NCBI GenBank assembly: GCA_965203985.1
Contig: CBDBDS010000013.1
Span: 1,364,001 to 1,428,000, forward strand
Source of the DNA: Bin87 sp965203985
GTDB taxonomy: Bacteria > Chloroflexota > Dehalococcoidia > Lucifugimonadales > UBA3495
Reading direction: 5' to 3'
Length of the DNA stretch: 64,000 nucleotides
Part shown: piece by piece, positions 16,357 through 24,713 of the stretch
Layout of the letters: each line of letters starts with the position of its first letter
Position numbering within the stretch: the stretch's first letter is position 1
Position numbers and translations under genes: made by a program
The notes under the pieces: generated by a model
The model's database searches: none
What the model was told of the DNA's origin: nothing
What the model saw: only the letters and a program-made list of their open reading frames with translations

Positions 16357-16905
16357 ATGCCCGCCTCGAACAAGAAGAGACCGGGCCCCGAAGGGCCCGG
16401 CCGTCCCGGTCATCCGCCCCAGAGCCTAGGAACTCATGCGGAGGACCATGCACACCAGCCCATTACTGGCGCTGGCGCATTCAATTTTACCGCACCGGAT
16501 GGCGCTCTGGAACATCCGGCGCTCCCTGACTGTGACGCCAATGGCGCGAATTTTCCATTTTCCCGCACATACAGCGACGAAACCCCCTCGGGTGGGCTCC
16601 AAGGCCCTGATTCCCCGGAAAGGCCCGCTATGCGCGGGATTTGCGACGAGAGCGCCCAGTCCGAATCGCCGGGTGCCGACGTCGAGGACACGATCCCCGG
16701 CTTCGCAGTGCCAGAGCTTGCGGCTCATCTTCCCGACGGTGAGATCGTCGCGGATACCGGTTGGAAAGCCGTTGGACGCCGGCGGTACCGCGTCGTCTTT
16801 TGCGCTGGCCCTCAGGACCCACTCCTCCGCTCCTGGATCGTGAATCTGATGCTGGCCGGTGGCGCTCCTGAGATCGCAGACTTCCCGACGGTTCCTGAAC
16901 CGTAA
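16357..16905 (+). CDS. Hypothetical element-encoded protein
   Basis: AGGAGG sits 7-8 bases before the ATG at 16357. The 182-residue product has a low-complexity Pro/Gly-rich first half and a more ordered last ~70 residues (LPDGEIVADTGWKAVGRRRY, then RVVFCAGPQDPLLRSWIVNL). The 5' end of the frame contains CCGGGCCC-cgaa-GGGCCCGG, a strong hairpin that looks more like a degraded terminator than coding sequence. Translation is therefore plausible but not certain. It precedes the two recombinase genes on the same strand. Confidence 0.45.
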   Translation: MPASNKKRPGPEGPGRPGHPPQSLGTHAEDHAHQPITGAGAFNFTAPDGALEHPALPDCDANGANFPFSRTYSDETPSGGLQGPDSPERPAMRGICDESAQSESPGADVEDTIPGFAVPELAAHLPDGEIVADTGWKAVGRRRYRVVFCAGPQDPLLRSWIVNLMLAGGAPEIADFPTVPEP

Positions 16906-16993
16906 ACCAATCTCGGTACGACGGCAGGGTTGTGGTGCCCAATAGCCATTGTCTCTGTCGTCGTTCTCAAACATCTCTCCTGGAGGATATCCG

Positions 16994-17401
16994 ATGGAAA
17001 GCGAAATCAAACCTCTGTCCCTTGACCAAGCCGCGGGGATTGCCGCTAGCTACGCTCGAACCAACGAATCGTCGATCACAAACCTTGACCCTCAAGAGGC
17101 TGCCTGTGTTGCTCGAGCCGAGGCTTTGGGCTACTACCTACCCGAGGATTACCGGCTCCGCGCAGTCGCTTCCGGCTTGGATACCGACAATCCCGTCCTC
17201 GCCGAGCTTCATCGCTTGATCGCCAGCCAGGAGGTTCAATGCGTTGTCCTGTACAACCTTGATCGGCTGTCTCGGGACTTGGTCGAGGTTGTGAAATTCT
17301 TGCGACACGCTCAGGAACATGACGTCCGCGTTGAGCTTGTCAACGGCTCGCCGCTCCCAGAGGATTTACTCGCTTGGGTTGGGGGATTTTTAGAAAAGTA
17401 A
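16994..17401 (+). CDS. Resolvase catalytic-domain-only protein, active-site Ser replaced by Asn
   Basis: GGAGG lies 8-9 bases before the ATG at 16994. The 135-residue protein aligns with the N-terminal domain of the full recombinase that follows (AACVARAEALGYYLPEDYRL against AANVARAEALGYRVPERYRL; VQCVVLYNLDRLSRDLVEVV against VQCVVVYETDRLARDPIEVV). It ends just before the long connecting helix. At the nucleophile position the full protein has ARVST while this one has ARTNE, so Ser is Asn. The first Arg and the DRLSR motif remain. It is probably recombination-inactive but could still form mixed dimers. A regulatory role is inference; it may simply be a decaying duplicate. Confidence 0.7.
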   Translation: MESEIKPLSLDQAAGIAASYARTNESSITNLDPQEAACVARAEALGYYLPEDYRLRAVASGLDTDNPVLAELHRLIASQEVQCVVLYNLDRLSRDLVEVVKFLRHAQEHDVRVELVNGSPLPEDLLAWVGGFLEK

Positions 17402-17664
17402 ACGGACACGGTGAGCTGGTCTGACCCCACTTCAAAAGGCTCATCCCATGCTCGCCTGCCTATTGCCATTGGGCTGATGTTCGGCGCGGTGGTCGTGCAA
17501 TGGCGCAGTCCCGTTTTGATGCTCATTTCGGCAGCTCCTGCGAACCCACCACCTTCGCGGTCTCTCTGAGGCAGGCATGAATCTGCTCGCGATGGCGGGG
17601 TCTGCGGATCCAGCACTCCTTGGCTCCGCTGTCATTCTCAAACACTTCCACGGGAGGAAACGTG

Positions 17665-19227
17665 ATGAAAGCGAAAATCAAAGTCTTGGGTATAGACGAC
17701 GGCACCCGGTTTGCGGCGAGCTTTGCTCGGGTCAGCACGCCCGATCAAGGCGAGAAGGGCACTTCTCTCGATACGCAGGAAGCCGCAAATGTGGCCCGAG
17801 CCGAAGCGTTGGGCTATCGCGTTCCTGAACGGTACAGGCTGCGCCAAGTCGCTTCCGGCGGGGATACCAACCCAGCTCGCCTTGCCGAACTCTACCGCTT
17901 GGTCGTCGACCGCGAGGTTCAGTGCGTCGTCGTGTACGAAACTGACCGGTTGGCCAGGGATCCTATCGAGGTGGTCAAATTTGGCAGACATTGCATCGAG
18001 CACGGTGTGCTGCTCGACTTTGTCACCGGCCGTTCGTTCGAGACCATCTACGATGAGTTGATCCACTTCGTGGCGGGCGCGATCGGCATGGAAGAGCGGC
18101 GCCTCATTGCCGAGCGCACGATGAGAGGCAAAATTGCGGTCGCGGCATCCGGAAAGATGCCTTGCGGCAACGGAAGGGGCATGTACGGATACGACTACGA
18201 TCCTGTGACCGGCGTGAGGACCATCAACGAGGCCGAGGCGGCTATCGTCCGAATGATCTACAAATGGCGTGCGGCCAAGATGCCGGTTCTGAAGATCGCG
18301 AGGAAGCTCAACGACTTGGGCATCCCCAGCAAGAACGGTTGTCAATTTGCTGCCCGTACCGTCAGGTCGATTCTCACGAACGAGGCGTACAAGGGCGAGC
18401 AGTATTACCGAAAGTTTCGGTGCGAGCTCGTAAACGGGAAACGCGTCGTGACTCCTCTCCCCCGGGAGGAGTGGAAACTCGTCCCGGACTTCTCGCCCAT
18501 TATCGTGGACCCCACGCTGTTTGATCTCGTGCAGACCACTTGGGCTGGACCTCAGCCGGTGCAGGACAAGGAAGGTAGGCTCTTCTTGTTCACCGGCAGG
18601 ATCTCGTGCGGAGCTTGCGCATGTACCCGCACCGGCATCACGCAAAAGCAGATTTATCACTACTACCGCTGCGCTGGGAGTTTACCAACCGAGTCTCGGG
18701 ACCCCATTTGCCGCGTGGGTTCGGTCCCGGCGGATGAACTGGAACCTGTCGTCCAGGAGCACATCCGAGAGCTTCTGAAGAACCCAGCAGTGGTGCTCGA
18801 GAATCTCCGTGCATTCCGCGATACCGGGTCCGGTGACCTGGGCCGGCAAATTGCGCGGTTGAAAAGCGGAATTAGCAAATGTCGTTCGGAAATTCGGACG
18901 ATGGTCATCCAACGCACGAAGAACGTGATTGACCAGGCTATGCTTGAGGAACTGGTCGCCCCTCTCCGAGCGTTGGAGGAGAGCCGTACCAAGGAATTGG
19001 AGGTTCTGGAGGGACAGAGGCAGATCCAAGACGCTGATGAGCAGGTCGAACAGCAACTCAAGGCGGTCTTTGATCGCTACCACGAGCGTTTGGACAGCCT
19101 CTCTTTTGACGAGTGGCAAACCCTGCTCGGACTGCTCCAGATCAAGGTTGTGGCCACCAAAAAACACGCTCTCGTAACTGGGGTCATTGACCCCAGTTTA
19201 ATCACCATTGCACGTACATCGGCATGA
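17665..19227 (+). CDS. Large serine recombinase (phage-type integrase)
   Basis: The 520-residue protein starts at an ATG at 17665 with GGGAGG 7 bases upstream. Domains in order: resolvase catalytic domain (ASFARVSTPDQGEKG, Ser nucleophile; DRLARD), connecting helix (GMEERRLIAERTMRGK), recombinase domain (KMPCGNGRGMYGYDYDPVTG to TVRSILTNEAYKGEQYYRK), zinc ribbon (GRISCGACACTRTG, YYRCAG, CRVG) and a C-terminal coiled coil (about 390-470). This layout fits site-specific integration and excision of a mobile element. Its last ~9 codons lie on the complement of the dnaN 3' end, so the element border is probably there. Confidence 0.9.
   Translation: MKAKIKVLGIDDGTRFAASFARVSTPDQGEKGTSLDTQEAANVARAEALGYRVPERYRLRQVASGGDTNPARLAELYRLVVDREVQCVVVYETDRLARDPIEVVKFGRHCIEHGVLLDFVTGRSFETIYDELIHFVAGAIGMEERRLIAERTMRGKIAVAASGKMPCGNGRGMYGYDYDPVTGVRTINEAEAAIVRMIYKWRAAKMPVLKIARKLNDLGIPSKNGCQFAARTVRSILTNEAYKGEQYYRKFRCELVNGKRVVTPLPREEWKLVPDFSPIIVDPTLFDLVQTTWAGPQPVQDKEGRLFLFTGRISCGACACTRTGITQKQIYHYYRCAGSLPTESRDPICRVGSVPADELEPVVQEHIRELLKNPAVVLENLRAFRDTGSGDLGRQIARLKSGISKCRSEIRTMVIQRTKNVIDQAMLEELVAPLRALEESRTKELEVLEGQRQIQDADEQVEQQLKAVFDRYHERLDSLSFDEWQTLLGLLQIKVVATKKHALVTGVIDPSLITIARTSA
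19176..19198. repeat. 23-bp palindrome at the recombinase / dnaN border
   Basis: AACTGGGGTCA and TGACCCCAGTT flank a single T. The palindrome lies within the last codons of the recombinase, four bases before the dnaN stop on the other strand. It could be a shared terminator stem or part of the attachment-site dyad. Confidence 0.65.
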
Positions 19228-20362
19228 CCACATGTACGTACCGGTCGGAGTCGGCGGGCCGGAACACTCCGGGGCTGGAGGAGTTGGTCACCTCGATTGC
19301 GACCTTGCCGCGTCCCAGCACGTTCACGATGTCCTGGAGATAGCGGACGTTGAAGGCGATCTTGGCGTCCGCGCCGTCCAACTGATCAATGTCCAACTCG
19401 TCCAAGCTGTCGCCCACTTCCTCGGAGCGCGCGGAAACCTTGAGCTGGCCGCCGTCGCTGGCTTCCTGGGGCATCATTTCCAGCCGCACGATGTTGCTGC
19501 CGTCCCGGGCAAAGACTGACGCCGACTGCGTGGCACGCTTCAGGTCGTCCAGTTCCATCACGGCTCGGGTCTCGAACCGCTCGGGAATGAGCTGTTCGTA
19601 GTTCGGGAAGCTACCCTGGAGCAGTTGGGAAACGATCTCAACGTGTTCCAGCTTGAACATGGCCTGCCCGCGGTCGGGAGACAATGTCATTTGGACGGGG
19701 CTGCTCTGTTCCGAGGCCAGGCGCTGCACTTCCTGCATGGTCCGCGCCGGAACGATCACCTTGATTTCTTCGTCGACGGACTGTGAGATCTGGCCGGAGT
19801 AGACCGCCAGGCGGAAGCCGTCGGCGGCGGCCATCACCACGCTGGTTTCGCTGAGCTTGAGCTCCACGCCGGTCAATACCGGGCGGGATTCATCGGTGGC
19901 GGCCGAGAATGCCACCAGGCTGATCCCGGAACGCAGAACGCTGGGGTCGATGTCAATGGCAGTGCCGGTATCGACCTGGGGAACGGGCGGGAAGTCTGCG
20001 GCGTCTGCTCCGTTGATGTGGGTCACGGCGCGACCGCAGGCCAGGTGCAAAACGCTGCCCCCGCTGGTCGGTCCGTCTGCGTCAGGTCCGCCCAGGTCGA
20101 AGTCGATGCGGTCGCTGGGGCGAGTGTTGACCCAGTCGGCCAGCAAGCGATGGGGCACGGTTATCGATCCTTCTTCCTCGATCATCGCCCCAATCCAGGT
20201 GGTGATGGCGATTTCGAGGTTGGTGGCGGACAGCATCAGCATGCCCTGATCGGTGCGCAGCAGGACGTTTTGAGTTATTGGCAGCGTCGATCTGCTGGCC
20301 ACCGCCCGGCTCACTGTGCTGAGTCCACGAGCTAAATTTTCCTGAAGGCACGACAGTTTCAT
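19202..20362 (-). CDS. dnaN: DNA polymerase III beta subunit (sliding clamp)
   Basis: The 386-residue protein shows the three clamp domains. The N-terminus is MKLSCLQENLARGLSTVSRA, then RSTLPITQNVLL. Other clamp segments are VPHRLLADWVNT, the middle-domain stretch RPVLTGVELKL, MAAADGFRLAVYS, and the C-terminus HVVMPMYVQW (clamps commonly end in MP(M/V)(R/K/Y)). It tethers replicative polymerase to DNA. The ATG at 20362 is the natural start. Its 3' end overlaps the converging recombinase by 26 bp. No dnaA or obvious DnaA box is present nearby. Confidence 0.96.
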   Translation of the reverse strand: MKLSCLQENLARGLSTVSRAVASRSTLPITQNVLLRTDQGMLMLSATNLEIAITTWIGAMIEEEGSITVPHRLLADWVNTRPSDRIDFDLGGPDADGPTSGGSVLHLACGRAVTHINGADAADFPPVPQVDTGTAIDIDPSVLRSGISLVAFSAATDESRPVLTGVELKLSETSVVMAAADGFRLAVYSGQISQSVDEEIKVIVPARTMQEVQRLASEQSSPVQMTLSPDRGQAMFKLEHVEIVSQLLQGSFPNYEQLIPERFETRAVMELDDLKRATQSASVFARDGSNIVRLEMMPQEASDGGQLKVSARSEEVGDSLDELDIDQLDGADAKIAFNVRYLQDIVNVLGRGKVAIEVTNSSSPGVFRPADSDRYVHVVMPMYVQW

Positions 20363-20394
20363 CTCTGATCAACCTGATATATGAATTGGGCGGA

Positions 20395-20424
20395 ATTATA
20401 GCATGGGGGGTCGCTTGCTATAAT
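20395..20424. promoter_or_regulatory. Back-to-back divergent promoter with 9-bp inverted repeat
   Basis: ATTATAGCA (20395-20403) and TGCTATAAT (20416-20424) are perfect inverted copies 12 bases apart. Each contains a consensus TATAAT -10: the left copy reads toward dnaN on the minus strand, the right copy toward the AlaX gene. No good -35 was found for either. Confidence 0.55.
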
Positions 20425-20472
20425 GCGTGGCATCCCAACACAGATCGCGCCGCGACCCATGGCGAGGCTAGC

Positions 20473-21192
20473 ATGACCGAGTTGCTGTTCCTGAACGATG
20501 CCTACGTATCCGAGTTCGATGCCACCGTCACGGAGGTGACGGACGACGGAGGGGTGGTGCTGGACCGTACCGCGTTCTACATCGGAGGCGGAGGGCAGCC
20601 CTGCGACGTGGGTACTCTAGTGGATACATCGGGGGTCGAGTTCAAGGTTACCAAGGCCGCGCGGGCGGGCGGCTCTATTGTGCACACGATAGACGGTTCG
20701 GACGGGCCCGCCGTTGGAACCGCCGTGCGTGGGGCCATCGACTGGGAGCGGCGCTATCGTCTGATGCGAACGCACACGGCCCTGCACATCCTGTGTGGTG
20801 TCGTTTGGCGGGATTACGGGGCGCTGGTCACGGGCGGCGACATGCAGCCCGGCCGCGCGCGCATGGATTTTGAGCTGGAGAACATGTCGGCCGAGTTCGC
20901 CGATGAGGTCGAGGCGCGCATCAACGCAGAGGTGGCGGCAGGGCGGGACATCGGGGTTGGCTTCCTGAGCCGGCACGAGGCCGACGCCCACCCGGACCTG
21001 ATCCGCACCAAGATCAACCTGCTACCGCCGGCGATCACCGAGGTGCGCACCATCGACATCCAGGGTCTGGATCTGCAGGCCGACGGTGGCACGCACGTGC
21101 GCAACACCACCGAGGTGGGCCGCATCGAGGTGGTCGGCCACGAGAGCAAGGGGCGGATCAACAAGCGCCTGCGCATCGCCCTGGCCGACTGA
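20473..21192 (+). CDS. Alanyl-tRNA editing protein, AlaX family
   Basis: The ATG at 20473 gives a 239-residue protein. It starts with an OB-like / AlaRS C-Ala-type beta region (RTAFYIGGGGQPCDVGTL) followed by the HxxxH zinc motif (RTHTALHILCGV) and the later QADGGTHVRNTTEVG motif. The family hydrolyses Ser- or Gly-tRNA(Ala) mischarged by AlaRS in the cytoplasm. In the second motif Asp precedes GGTH where many AlaRS-type domains have Cys. This occurs in some AlaX proteins, so activity is still likely. It is divergent from dnaN. Confidence 0.9.
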   Translation: MTELLFLNDAYVSEFDATVTEVTDDGGVVLDRTAFYIGGGGQPCDVGTLVDTSGVEFKVTKAARAGGSIVHTIDGSDGPAVGTAVRGAIDWERRYRLMRTHTALHILCGVVWRDYGALVTGGDMQPGRARMDFELENMSAEFADEVEARINAEVAAGRDIGVGFLSRHEADAHPDLIRTKINLLPPAITEVRTIDIQGLDLQADGGTHVRNTTEVGRIEVVGHESKGRINKRLRIALAD

Positions 21193-21251
21193 ATGGATGG
21201 CGTGTAAGATCCTACTCCGCTGTGGAACCCATAACGAGGGGTAAATCACAC

Positions 21252-23261
21252 ATGTCAACCACCGTAGTCGGCATAGATGTCGGCGGTACTTTCACCGATA
21301 TCGCCGTCCTGCGGGACGGCGTTCTTTCCGTTCACAAGCTCCCGTCCACGCCGGCCGACCCGTCGGTTGGCATCACCGCCGGAGTGCGCGACACCGGGGT
21401 TGACGTCGGCGGCGCCGACTTCATCCACGGGAGCACCGTGGCGACCAACGCCCTGTTGGAAGGCAAGGGCGGGCGCACTGCCCTGGTCACAACCATGGGC
21501 TTCGAGGATGTCCTCGAAATCGGCCGGCAGAACCGCGCCGACCTGTATGACCTGTCCATGGAGAGGCCGGAGCCCCTGGCGCCTTGGCAGTTGCGCTTCG
21601 GGTTGCCGGAGCGGATCGATTACACCGGGGCCATCCTCGACGACCTGACTCCAGAGTCCATAGACGCGTTGGTGGGGCTGCTGGACGACGCCAAGGTGGA
21701 CGGGGTGGCGGTATCGTTCCTGTTCTCGTTCCTCAACCCGGTGCACGAGGAAATCCTGGCCGAACGATTGGCGAGTCTACCCAACCAACCATTCGTCTCG
21801 ATATCGTCCCGGATCCTGCCGGAGTTCCGGGAATACGAGCGCACCAGCACCGTGGTGGTCAACTCGTACGTGGGTCCGGTGATGGGGCGTTACCTGACAC
21901 AGTTGGAATCGGTGCTTGGCCACGGGTTGCGCATCATGCAGTCATCCGGCGGGAGCATCACCGCCAGCCTGGCGGCAGACCAGCCGGTGCGCACGATCCT
22001 GAGCGGTCCGGCCGGCGGGGTGGTCGGCGCTTTCTACACCGGCGTGCAGGCGGGGCATCCCGACATCATCACTCTGGACATGGGCGGCACCTCGACCGAC
22101 GTGTCGCTGTGCCCAGGGCGCATCAAGGAAACCACCTCGGCCAACCTGGGCGGCTATCCGGTCAGCGTGCCGATGATCGAGATCCACACCGTGGGAGCCG
22201 GCGGCGGCTCCATCGCTCGGGTGGACGCCGGCGGCGCGTTGGTCGTTGGCCCGCAATCGGCCGGCGCAGATCCGGGCCCGGCGTGCTACGGCAAGGGTGA
22301 CCGGATCACGGTCACCGACGCAAATCTGACGCTGGGACGCCTGCGCTCGGACGGGTTCCTGGGCGGGCGCATGACGCTGGACCAGGAACGCTCGCAATCC
22401 CTGATGACAGATCTCGCCACGGGCGTAGGCGCATCGGCCACTGATACCGCGTTGGGCATCATTCGTGTGGTCAATTCCAACATGGAGCGCGCCATCCGCG
22501 CGATTTCGCTGGAACGCGGCTACGATCCGCGGGAGTTCACGCTGGTTCCCTTCGGCGGCGCGGGTCCCATGCACGCCTGCGAGTTGGCGGCGGAGCTGGG
22601 CATCCCCCGCGTGCTGGTGCCCGGGCATCCCGGCATCCTGTCCGCCTTGGGCGTTGCCATCGCCGACGTGGTCAAGGACTACTCGCGCACCGTGATGCTG
22701 CGCGGCGAGGATCTGGACAAAACGCGTCTGGAGGAAGAGTTCCACGGCATGGAACAGCTGGCCCGGGCCGAGCTGGTGGAGGAGAGTCTGCCCGCGGACG
22801 CCATGGCGGCGCGCCGGTTCCTGGATGTCCGTTACGTGGGACAGTCCTTCGAGCTGACCGTGGATTGCCCGTCGCTGACCGGGCGTGGCGATCTGACGCG
22901 CAGCATCGCCGCAGAGTTCTACGCGGCCCATTTGCAGCGGTTCGGGTACGCCGACCGCGCCTTGCCCGTGGAGGTAGTCAACCTGCGGCTCAAGCTGGAG
23001 TTGGCGGTGGACAAACCGCACCTGGAGCCGGCTCCTAACGGCGGCAGCGCCGCGGCGCACGCGGCCATTGGCAACGTCGAGGTGGTGTTTGCGGAAGGCT
23101 CGATGGACACGACGCTGTACGACCGGGACCGGCTGCAAACCGGCAACCGGATCGCCGGTCCGGCGCTGCTCCTGCAGCTGGACACCACCATCGTGGTGCC
23201 GCCCGGCTGGGCAGGCCAGGTTGACCCCTACGGCAACCTGCTGCTGGAACCGGCGGGGTAG
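21252..23261 (+). CDS. hyuA: Hydantoinase / oxoprolinase subunit A
   Basis: The 669-residue protein begins MSTTVVGIDVGGTFTDIAVL, the N-terminal phosphate-binding motif of the HyuA/OplA ASKHA-fold family. It has the typical later motifs GSTVATNALLEGKGGRTALV, ILSGPAGGVVGAF, LDMGGTSTDVSL and GAGGGSIARVD, and a C-terminal HyuA_C region. With subunit B it catalyses ATP-dependent opening of hydantoin- or 5-oxoproline-type rings; the exact substrate cannot be told. Its partner hyuB lies 2.3 kb downstream rather than adjacent. The ATG at 21252 was chosen because it begins the conserved N-terminus. Confidence 0.95.
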   Translation: MSTTVVGIDVGGTFTDIAVLRDGVLSVHKLPSTPADPSVGITAGVRDTGVDVGGADFIHGSTVATNALLEGKGGRTALVTTMGFEDVLEIGRQNRADLYDLSMERPEPLAPWQLRFGLPERIDYTGAILDDLTPESIDALVGLLDDAKVDGVAVSFLFSFLNPVHEEILAERLASLPNQPFVSISSRILPEFREYERTSTVVVNSYVGPVMGRYLTQLESVLGHGLRIMQSSGGSITASLAADQPVRTILSGPAGGVVGAFYTGVQAGHPDIITLDMGGTSTDVSLCPGRIKETTSANLGGYPVSVPMIEIHTVGAGGGSIARVDAGGALVVGPQSAGADPGPACYGKGDRITVTDANLTLGRLRSDGFLGGRMTLDQERSQSLMTDLATGVGASATDTALGIIRVVNSNMERAIRAISLERGYDPREFTLVPFGGAGPMHACELAAELGIPRVLVPGHPGILSALGVAIADVVKDYSRTVMLRGEDLDKTRLEEEFHGMEQLARAELVEESLPADAMAARRFLDVRYVGQSFELTVDCPSLTGRGDLTRSIAAEFYAAHLQRFGYADRALPVEVVNLRLKLELAVDKPHLEPAPNGGSAAAHAAIGNVEVVFAEGSMDTTLYDRDRLQTGNRIAGPALLLQLDTTIVVPPGWAGQVDPYGNLLLEPAG

Positions 23262-23286
23262 TCGCCGCGACCGTTCGTAACCTATT

Positions 23287-23565
23287 ATGATTCAATCTTT
23301 TGTAGACCAAGACACCGAAGAACTGTTCTACACTGAAAGCAGCCGTCCATTTTCTGCCATCGCCCGGGTAGCCTTGCGCAAGCTCATCCAGATAAATCAG
23401 GCTCGCACCTTGTCCGATTTAGCGGTTCCACCCGGCAATCGTTTAGAGCGTCTCCGAGGCAATTTATCCGATTTCCATTCCATCAGGATTAATGATCAGT
23501 GGAGGATTATCTTTCGCTGGACGGATGTCGGCCCGGACCAGGTTGCTATCGTTGATTACCATTGA
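23287..23565 (+). CDS. higB: HigB-like RelE-superfamily mRNA interferase toxin
   Basis: The 92-residue protein has HigB-type features: a central PPGNRLERLRGNLSDFHSIR and a C-terminal INDQWRIIFRWTD, then VAIVDYH. HigB toxins cleave mRNA at the ribosome. It precedes its antitoxin by 30 bp, the toxin-first order typical of higBA. It sits 25 bp after hyuA on the same strand, as part of a cassette separating hyuA and hyuB. Confidence 0.9.
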   Translation: MIQSFVDQDTEELFYTESSRPFSAIARVALRKLIQINQARTLSDLAVPPGNRLERLRGNLSDFHSIRINDQWRIIFRWTDVGPDQVAIVDYH

Positions 23566-23595
23566 CACATCCCCGCGCTTGAGCGGAGCGTTGCC

Positions 23596-23871
23596 ATGAT
23601 AAATCCAATAACACCCGGCGAAATCCTGGCGGAGGAATACCTCAATCCCATGGAAATTTCGCCGGCAGCGATGGCCGAAGCAATTGGCGTCGCTCCACGG
23701 ACGATTGAAGAAATCATTCGTGGCGAGCGAGCTATTACGCCGGTCTTGTCCGTTCGGTTCGGCGCATACTTCGGGCAGTCCGAGCACTTCTGGCACGGTA
23801 TCCAACTGGAATGCGATTCCAGACAAGATGCCAACGTGAACGTTCCAGATCGTCCAGCCTCGGCGGGTTAG
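23596..23871 (+). CDS. higA: HigA-like XRE antitoxin
   Basis: The 91-residue protein begins INPITPGEILAEEYLNPMEI, the typical HigA start, followed by the helix-turn-helix AMAEAIGVAPRTIEEIIRGE, then RAITPVLSVRFGAYFGQSEH. It neutralises HigB and probably represses its own operon. It lies 30 bp after higB. The last 20 residues are unlike the core family and may be a variable tail. Confidence 0.92.
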   Translation: MINPITPGEILAEEYLNPMEISPAAMAEAIGVAPRTIEEIIRGERAITPVLSVRFGAYFGQSEHFWHGIQLECDSRQDANVNVPDRPASAG

Positions 23872-23873
23872 TC

Positions 23874-24695
23874 ATGTCTAACGAAGCGCCCCTCTCTATC
23901 TCCCGACTCTCCATCCTGGCGTGCTATGCCCATCCGGACGACGAGGGTTTTGCCTCGGGCGGCCTGCTGGCGATGCTGGCGGCCAGCGGCGCGCGGGTCA
24001 CGCTGGTGTGCGCCACCAACGGCGACATCGGTGAAATCAGCGACCCTGCTCTCGCAACGCCCGAAAACCTGTGGCAGGTCCGCAAGCAGGAACTGCGCAA
24101 TGCCATGGACATCACCGGCATCAGCGACGTCCGGTTCCTGGACTACCGGGACAGCGGCATGGAAGGCTGGGATGACAACCACCACCCCAACGCCTACTGC
24201 AACGCCGGTACCGAAACTGTGGTTGAGCGGTTGCGGAGCATCATTGCCGAGGTCAACGCGCACGTCGTCATAACCCACGACCCGACTGGCGGCTACGGGC
24301 ATCCCGACCACAAAACCATGTGCGCCCACGCCACCGCCGCCGCTGAACGCGCCTCGGACCCCGGCGCAGCCACGCCGTTGCTCTACTACGTCTGCTTCCC
24401 CCGCAGCGTGTTCCAGCGCATGTGGCAGGAGATGACCGACCGGGACATCACCCCGCCCTTTGCCGTTGATGCAGTGGACACCCTGGGTACGCCCGACGAC
24501 GAGGTGACCACTACGCTGGACGTCTCACCGTGGGTAGAGACCAAGATCGCATCCCTCTCGTGCCATCGCACCCAGATCAGCAGCGACGGCCCCTTCGAGC
24601 AACTGCCCCAGGAGGTTATGCGCCGGCTGATGGGAACGGAGTACTACCAGTTGGCAGCGCCGGCGGGGGCGGTGGATGTGTTGGCGACGCTGTGA
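23874..24695 (+). CDS. PIG-L family LmbE-like deacetylase
   Basis: The 273-residue protein has the zinc motif AHPDDE (residues 19-24) in ILACYAHPDDEGFASGG, the FLDYRDSGM segment, and TGGYGHPDHKTMCAHA. These fit N-acetylglucosaminyl-type deacetylases such as those acting on GlcNAc-inositol or bacillithiol and mycothiol precursors. The substrate is unknown. The ATG at 23874 follows the higA stop by 2 bp. The upstream extension in the same frame overlaps higA and is not coding. Confidence 0.9.
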   Translation: MSNEAPLSISRLSILACYAHPDDEGFASGGLLAMLAASGARVTLVCATNGDIGEISDPALATPENLWQVRKQELRNAMDITGISDVRFLDYRDSGMEGWDDNHHPNAYCNAGTETVVERLRSIIAEVNAHVVITHDPTGGYGHPDHKTMCAHATAAAERASDPGAATPLLYYVCFPRSVFQRMWQEMTDRDITPPFAVDAVDTLGTPDDEVTTTLDVSPWVETKIASLSCHRTQISSDGPFEQLPQEVMRRLMGTEYYQLAAPAGAVDVLATL

Positions 24696-24713
24696 CGACT
24701 GTGGAGTTTCGTG

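Larger units (their letters stand above)
15022..19227 (+). mobile_element. Right part of a putative integrative element ending in dnaN
   Basis: A run of plus-strand hypothetical genes, a resolvase-domain paralogue and a large serine recombinase ends inside the 3' end of dnaN. The left border could not be found. It may lie before the XRE operon or the CRISPR array. Serine integrases leave only a short core, so no long direct repeat is expected. Confidence 0.45.

Noticed and set aside
15815..16429. 204-aa plus-strand frame
   Set aside because: No family motif, spans a strong inverted repeat and overlaps the better supported start at 16357.
20340..20480. Replication origin next to dnaN
   Set aside because: No DnaA-box cluster or dnaA gene seen; the symmetric element is better read as promoters.
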